This document shows positions 59,461 through 64,000 of a stretch of DNA of 64,000 nucleotides, in pieces. A program made the translations under genes and the position numbers. The DNA is from Triatoma infestans (Eukaryota; Arthropoda; Insecta; Hemiptera; Reduviidae): positions 92,702-156,701 of the forward strand of contig JAAEAF010014539.1 of NCBI GenBank assembly GCA_011037195.1. Direction: 5' to 3'. The notes below the pieces were generated by a model. The model was not told the DNA's origin. It made no database searches and saw only the letters and a program-made list of their open reading frames with translations. Numbering within the stretch: position 1 is the stretch's first letter; each line of letters starts with the position of its first letter.

Positions 59461-60857
59461 TAGTTTGTTTTAAACAATCGTATAGAAGTTCTCCTCCCTG
59501 CCACAAGGTTTGCTACTATCGGTAAGGGTAGAGCCCTCTTGTAGTTACGCTTTACTACCACCAGGGACTACGAGCCACTTTCTAACCAAATCCCTCCGTG
59601 CGTTAACATGGACTTTATCAATTGGCATCTTTAAACAAATATACATGATTAATTTTTCCTATAGAATTTCTAAATGGAAAGCTTCTAATCACCATTTGAC
59701 AAAGAACAACTATCACCAGTCTGTAGAAAATCTCTCACTAAACAGATTTATGTAAAAATTAACATATCACACTTTTCAACAAACCACTCAAAAATTCACT
59801 GAATTCACAGAGCAGAAATAGTACGTGTGTACGGGTTCCAATGCTACTTTACACCACATAATTCGCAAATGATGAAAACAATTTATCAATTATTTTCTGT
59901 AGTAAAAGGATGAGATTCATCTTAATACCAATATCAGCGGCATAGTATAAACATAAATACATTATTATCCTTTTATTTGGTTTCAATAGAAATACTTTTT
60001 TTTTTTAATAACTGAATAACAAGTGTTCTCAAGATATTTTGAACAAATTCGATTACTAAATTAATAAACAAACAATTATAGAATAATTTCTATTATTATA
60101 CTATTTCACTAATATTCTTGAAATATTTTATATTTATAAACATAAATAGACATTCTTGAAAACTGGCCCATTCGAAATGTATCACTTTTATGTGAAACCT
60201 TTTTCTACAAAAATTGATCTTGGAGTAGTTTTGTCAGTTTAAATTTCAATTTGAACAAGATTTATTGAACTTTGACATGTAGGGCTCCATATAAAGATGG
60301 ATGCTCAGTTATACAAGTGAAATCCTCGCTATACTGTATTAATTGGAGTGAGAAAAAAAATCATGCGATGTTTCAAAGTTGAGTGAGTTTTCAAAAATCG
60401 TTTGAATGTTTCACCAAAAGACATTTTTTTTTCCACAATAGTTTGCCACATTTTATGACCAGCGACTAGATTTAATATCAACGGTTTATTAAGTCACTGA
60501 AGTCAACGAAGCAGACTATCACGAGATAAAGATCGCTAATCTTTCATGAAATAATTTAGTAGAGTATATTGGCCAAAAAATAATGTTAGGTACTGGTTAT
60601 GTCAGATAATGTTTCTAATTAGCTGGACATAAATATGAAAATTATTAAAGTGTTTACCTGCAAGAGGTATTTGTTGCATGCAGTTATTCGGGAAGTAGCG
60701 ACCCCACGGGTTATCATAACTCAGTACTCAATGAACTTCGTCAGAACACTACACAATACATTTAAACTACATGCACTCTACACTTTACAGACAAGCACAA
60801 ACACAGTACACAAACTAGGGTCTCCGCCCTAGTTAATTGGCGTAGACCCAAGGGAGA
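59461..60857. other. Unannotated stretch
   Basis: The GC-richer text at 59490-59620 is unexplained. Faint H-family echoes lie at about 60170-60430. The frame at 60635-60832 has no motif. Confidence 0.5.
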
Positions 60858-60858
60858 A

Positions 60859-60993
60859 GGAAGGGATTAGCTCAATGGTAGCGCGCTGGGCTAGCAACGC
60901 GGAGGCCCCGTGTTCGAATCCCTACGAGTCTCTACAGCAATGTCCGGTGATGGACAGTCTTTTCTTTAAGCTAGAGAACACTGTTCGGAGGCC
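60859..60993 (+). mobile_element. tRNA-derived SINE, copy S5 (3' truncated)
   Basis: It has A box tagctcaatggtagcgc and B box tgttcgaatccc, with an anticodon-loop-like ctagcaa. The segment between the head and 'gagtctctacagc' is deleted. The hairpin region is present in altered form, and the copy stops after ggaggcc. Confidence 0.88.
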
Positions 60994-61478
60994 GTTTCAA
61001 CTAAGTTGAAAATAATTATAATTCATTGAAATTATGTCACGTCGCATGAATATTTGCTACATAAATTCTATTACTTAGTGCTTGCTAGAGATTGAATGTT
61101 TGATACTAATGAAAATGTGATGTATTACTAATTCCTTGTGATATTATGTTTAGCAAAAATCTTCACTCTGGAAAATTCTAAGACTTTTCAGAATTTACTT
61201 TTCCATTCCAAATAGTTTCCTCAAAAAATCGTCAAATAAATAATTAAGGTTTTATATAATTTATGACAACGATGATATGTTGCATGATACTGTTATGAAT
61301 TTAATAATTGGAATTATAATTATTTAATTAAACATTTATATGGCCACTATTAATATCCTTCTTCAGAACTTCCAGTCCAGGTAGAGCAGAGTCGGTAAGT
61401 GAATTCTTAACATGTTTATTATTGCAGATTGCATTTGTGTAGATATATGTGAATTTCCCCTACAAAAGAAAAAAAAAG
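60994..61478. other. Unannotated AT-rich stretch
   Basis: Nothing recognised. Confidence 0.5.
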
Positions 61479-61915
61479 TCTGGTGTGAAACACGCACACA
61501 ACTTTCTCTTACTCCAGTTTTGGGAATAGTACCTAATTGACCAATTTTATAGTTTGTGTGGCAAGTTTGATGAAATTCTTTAGCGCTTGTCGAAAACGAA
61601 ATAATATGTTCGGTAATAGCGCACTTCAGGTTTACTAATATTCTTCAGTAAAAATGACGCACTTCCGGTCATCCGATTTTTTTTAAAACTCATAATTTCA
61701 ACAGCACATTTCATTCTAATTAATATTATTTAGATGATAGAATTGTATAGTAAACTGAAAAAGCACCTTAGAGGAAATCCTAACCCCACCGTTCTCCCAA
61801 AAGTGCCCTTCAATGAATTTTTCAAGTGAAATTTTTTAAATAAAAGTGGTAGATCTTTGTATGTGTGTAGTTGATATAACATGTTTGAAGAAAATCGTCG
61901 AAACTGCAAGAAAAT
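61479..61915 (-). repeat. H-family element, truncated
   Basis: It starts TCTGGTGTGAAACACGCACAC and ACTTTCTCTTACTCC. The first module is collapsed (the two module starts are at 61624 and 61661, so most of one unit is deleted). It stops at aaaatcgtcgaaactgcaag before the right end. Confidence 0.82.
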
Positions 61916-62439
61916 TGGAGAATATCAAAAAATGGAATAATATTTTAGTGTTTTAAAGTAAAAGTGTATACCATTATGTATGTAGCTGTTGATTTATTTA
62001 ATTTTTGACGTAGGTATAGTCGAATTGACTTTTGTTTATATTATGTTAATCTTGTAATGCTTTTGTCAACTTTAATGCTCGTTTCATGTTTTGGTACGTT
62101 TTGAAGCAGAGTTTCTCTATTGGATTTAATTAACATAAATTAATATTTGTTTTAGCCTATTCTAGTCAGTGAGGTGCAATATTGTTGGTCAGCTTCGGAA
62201 TGTCAGTTTCGGCAAGTGTTGAAAGTAAAAAAGTTATCGATTTCAAGAATATGTAGTATTTCATTTCACGTGTCATTAGAATTATTTTTTTCTTTGTGGG
62301 TTTCAAATGTCAAAAATTCGCGGAATTTCCGGTTGAGAAAAAGACGTATAATATATTCGAATAAACTTGTAAATTCACTAAATTATACAGGTGGCTATTG
62401 CTTGATGGACTATGAAGACACGTGAAGCTTGGCAAATTC
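61916..62439. other. Unannotated stretch
   Basis: The frame at 62174-62425 (83 codons) has no recognised motif. It could be 5' sequence of the piggyBac relic. Confidence 0.4.
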
Positions 62440-62790
62440 AATTATTACTAGTGAATCGGATGATTCGTCATTTCATGACAGTTAATATAAGAGTAGAAAA
62501 GAATTACTAAGTCACTCATTTTGGCCAGGGGCAGATGTGGATGCTATGTTAGACGCTTTTACATGGCAATAAGGATGAAAAGTAGATCTGGCGGCATACA
62601 GTATAATTTTTCGAAGCTTTTACATTACATTATTATTCGATAATGATTTAATAGAAAAAATTGTACAATGGTCAAATTCCCGCGCTGAAATGTTACTAAT
62701 TACGACATATGTTTCCAATAATTCAAATTTGAAAAAGTGGAAGGACGTCATAGTGGACGAAATGAAGTTTTCAGTACTGGAATGATAGTT
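62440..62790 (+). pseudogene. piggyBac-like transposase N-terminal relic
   Basis: An acidic SESDDSSFHDS stretch (about 62452) is followed, after stops, by an open stretch from 62582: VDLAAYSIIFRSFYITLLFD, NDLIEKIVQWSNSRAEM and LKKWKDVIVDEMKFSVLE. This matches the start of the DDE_Tnp_1_7 domain (pattern 'F..FF...LI..IV..TN.....' then 'KW...T..EMK.FLGI'). The catalytic Asp residues, downstream in the family, are not present. No TTAA-flanked termini were identified. Confidence 0.7.
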
Positions 62791-62799
62791 TTTAGGAAT

Positions 62800-63930
62800 A
62801 TATTAAAATACACTTAGCCGCAACTAATTCAGGCTTGTTCACCTGTTCAGGCTAAAAAAAAAAATGAGGCAGCCAGCGGATAATCACAGGCGTCTCGGCG
62901 TTATTTTTGGATCTTGATGTTAAATTCTATTTCCGCGAGGTATTATAAAGCTCTAAAATTAGCAGCGTGTTTTCGGTACCTCCTTCCTTTACACTTCATC
63001 ATTTTTATTACACCCTAATATTCTGTGTTTCTAGCATTATTTCAGCTTCGTCAGCTGCTCGCCAAATGTGGTCGGCGAAGCTCATCTTAGTTTGAAACGT
63101 CATTCCTAGATATTTAGCGGCTGACATTGTAAATGCAGTTTCATCGCTGGCTGGCAACTGGAAGGTAAGCCATCTCTACATGATACATACTGTATTGATA
63201 GCATTAGTGATGCTGCGGTTACACTTATTCCGTAATATGTTGGGTTTAGCGGACGTCGCATTAGAATGGCTGGCGACGACGATCACGTGCGGGCTGGGGC
63301 ACGTGATTCCCGGGGTGGGGAAACCTATGAACGCATGTCTTTTCGGATTAGAGCCCATGCTTCTTAATTACTAGTTATGGTTTTCAATTTGATACTATAT
63401 TCCAAGTTTAGGATGTAATTAGTATAGAAATTGATTAAAATACACGAAGCCACAATTACTTCACGTTTGTTTAGCTGCTCAGGCTAAACAAATATTAGGC
63501 ATGCAGTGGAGAATCACAGGCGTCTCGGCGATATTTTTGGATTTTGATGTAAAATTCTATTTTCGTCGATGTGTTATAAAGCTGTACAAGTTGCGTCTGT
63601 GTTGCCGCTACCACCTGCTTTTTCACTTTATTATTTTTATTATACTCAAATATTCAGTGTTTCTAGCATGTTGGTTTCTAGCATGAATACAGTCCCGTCA
63701 GCTGCTCGTGTATTATGTTCGGCGAAGCTCATCTTAGTTTATAACGTCATCCCAAGATATTTAGCGGCTGGCTTTGAAAATATAGTTTCTTGGACGACTC
63801 GCCACTAGAAGGTAAGCCAAGGCTACATGATACAATCTGTTTTCATAGAAATTTGAAAACCTATAAAAGCAGGTCATTTTGGATTAGAGTGCATGTTTCT
63901 AAATGTATTTGTGGTAAAACCGCAATTTTA
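62800..63930. repeat. Local tandem duplication, two units of ~0.5-0.6 kb
   Basis: Unit 1 (about 62800-63420) and unit 2 (about 63425-63930) share, in order: 'attaaaatacac', 'tcaggctaaa', 'aatcacaggcgtctcggcg', 'gtgtttctagcat', 'cggcgaagctcatcttagttt', 'agatatttagcggctg', 'aaggtaagcca...ctacatgata' and 'ggattagag'. Divergence is considerable, and unit 1 holds an extra stretch of about 110 bp (63190-63320). Confidence 0.82.
63040..63170 (-). pseudogene. R1/I-like RT thumb fragment (unit 1; copy in unit 2)
   Basis: The minus strand reads SAAKYLGMTFQTKMSFADHIWRAADEAE, the 'KYLGv.ld.k..f..Hi..aa.ka' segment that follows the RT palm in R1/I-type LINEs. The duplicate unit carries the same at 63690-63775 (AAKYLGMTL-TKMSFAEH). 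It is very short and out of context, so it is a relic captured inside the duplicated unit. Confidence 0.6.
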
Positions 63931-63972
63931 CACAATCACAATACATCCACTTACTAGGAGTATAAGAAATTA
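63905..63972 (-). repeat. H-family right-end scrap
   Basis: The blocks 'aaaaccgcaattttacacaatcac' (in parts), 'aatacatcc' and 'acttactaggagtataagaaat' match the terminal 70 bp of H elements. Confidence 0.7.
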
Positions 63973-64000
63973 ATAATTGCCCATTAGAACTATAATAATT

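Overview
This is a strongly AT-rich eukaryotic genomic window, most likely from an insect. The evidence is a compact three-exon 4E-BP (Thor) gene with an insect-style N terminus, a decayed insect-type gustatory-receptor locus, short introns, and a dense load of decayed arthropod-type transposable elements (TEs). The order cannot be fixed from sequence alone; a hemipteran is a guess. There is no operon, CRISPR array, rRNA or genuine tRNA.

Only one apparently intact host gene can be supported. It is the eIF4E-binding protein gene Thor/4E-BP, with exons 31821-31962, 32077-32241 and 32325-32371 on the + strand. It encodes 117 residues with both STTPGGT phospho-sites, the eIF4E-binding motif and a C-terminal TOS motif. 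No single uninterrupted reading frame covers it. The second host-derived locus (42459-43640, +) is the C-terminal part of a gustatory receptor carrying frameshifts and stops.

The rest is layered mobile DNA. (1) An interspersed family of ~1 kb, called H here, has at least 10 large copies (824-1845, 5580-6310, 11981-12908, 16830-17821, 19814-20793, 21935-22360, 23621-25085, 25881-26893, 27533-28502, 28804-29806, 44257-44903, 61479-61915) plus many scraps. It has subterminal inverted repeats, a hairpin at one end, a (CA)n tract and ~300 bp internal modules, each marked by ACTTCCGG. (2) A tRNA-headed SINE has six copies. (3) A foldback family, called F here, has 12-bp target duplications and a hammerhead-ribozyme-like core. 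(4) There are many dead non-LTR retrotransposons, both jockey/CR1-like (9.2-10, 53.98-56.3, 58.1-59.5 kb) and RTE/I/R1-like (8.3-9, 15.6-15.9, 16.3-16.8, 17.85-19.2, 40.3-41.6, 45.5, 48.6-49.9, 63 kb). (5) A Helitron deletion derivative retains its 3' CTAG terminus (2.6-4.3 kb). (6) There are mariner (14 kb) and piggyBac (62.5 kb) remnants.

By region: 0-31 kb is mostly nested TEs. 31.2-33.3 kb is a TE-free island holding Thor. 33-40 kb is AT-rich with a few repeats. 40-50 kb holds LINE debris around the gustatory-receptor relic. 50-54 kb is featureless AT-rich DNA. 54-64 kb is LINE, SINE, piggyBac and a local duplication. No multi-gene system was found; the items most worth follow-up are the H family, the hammerhead-like foldback family, and the intact Thor gene.
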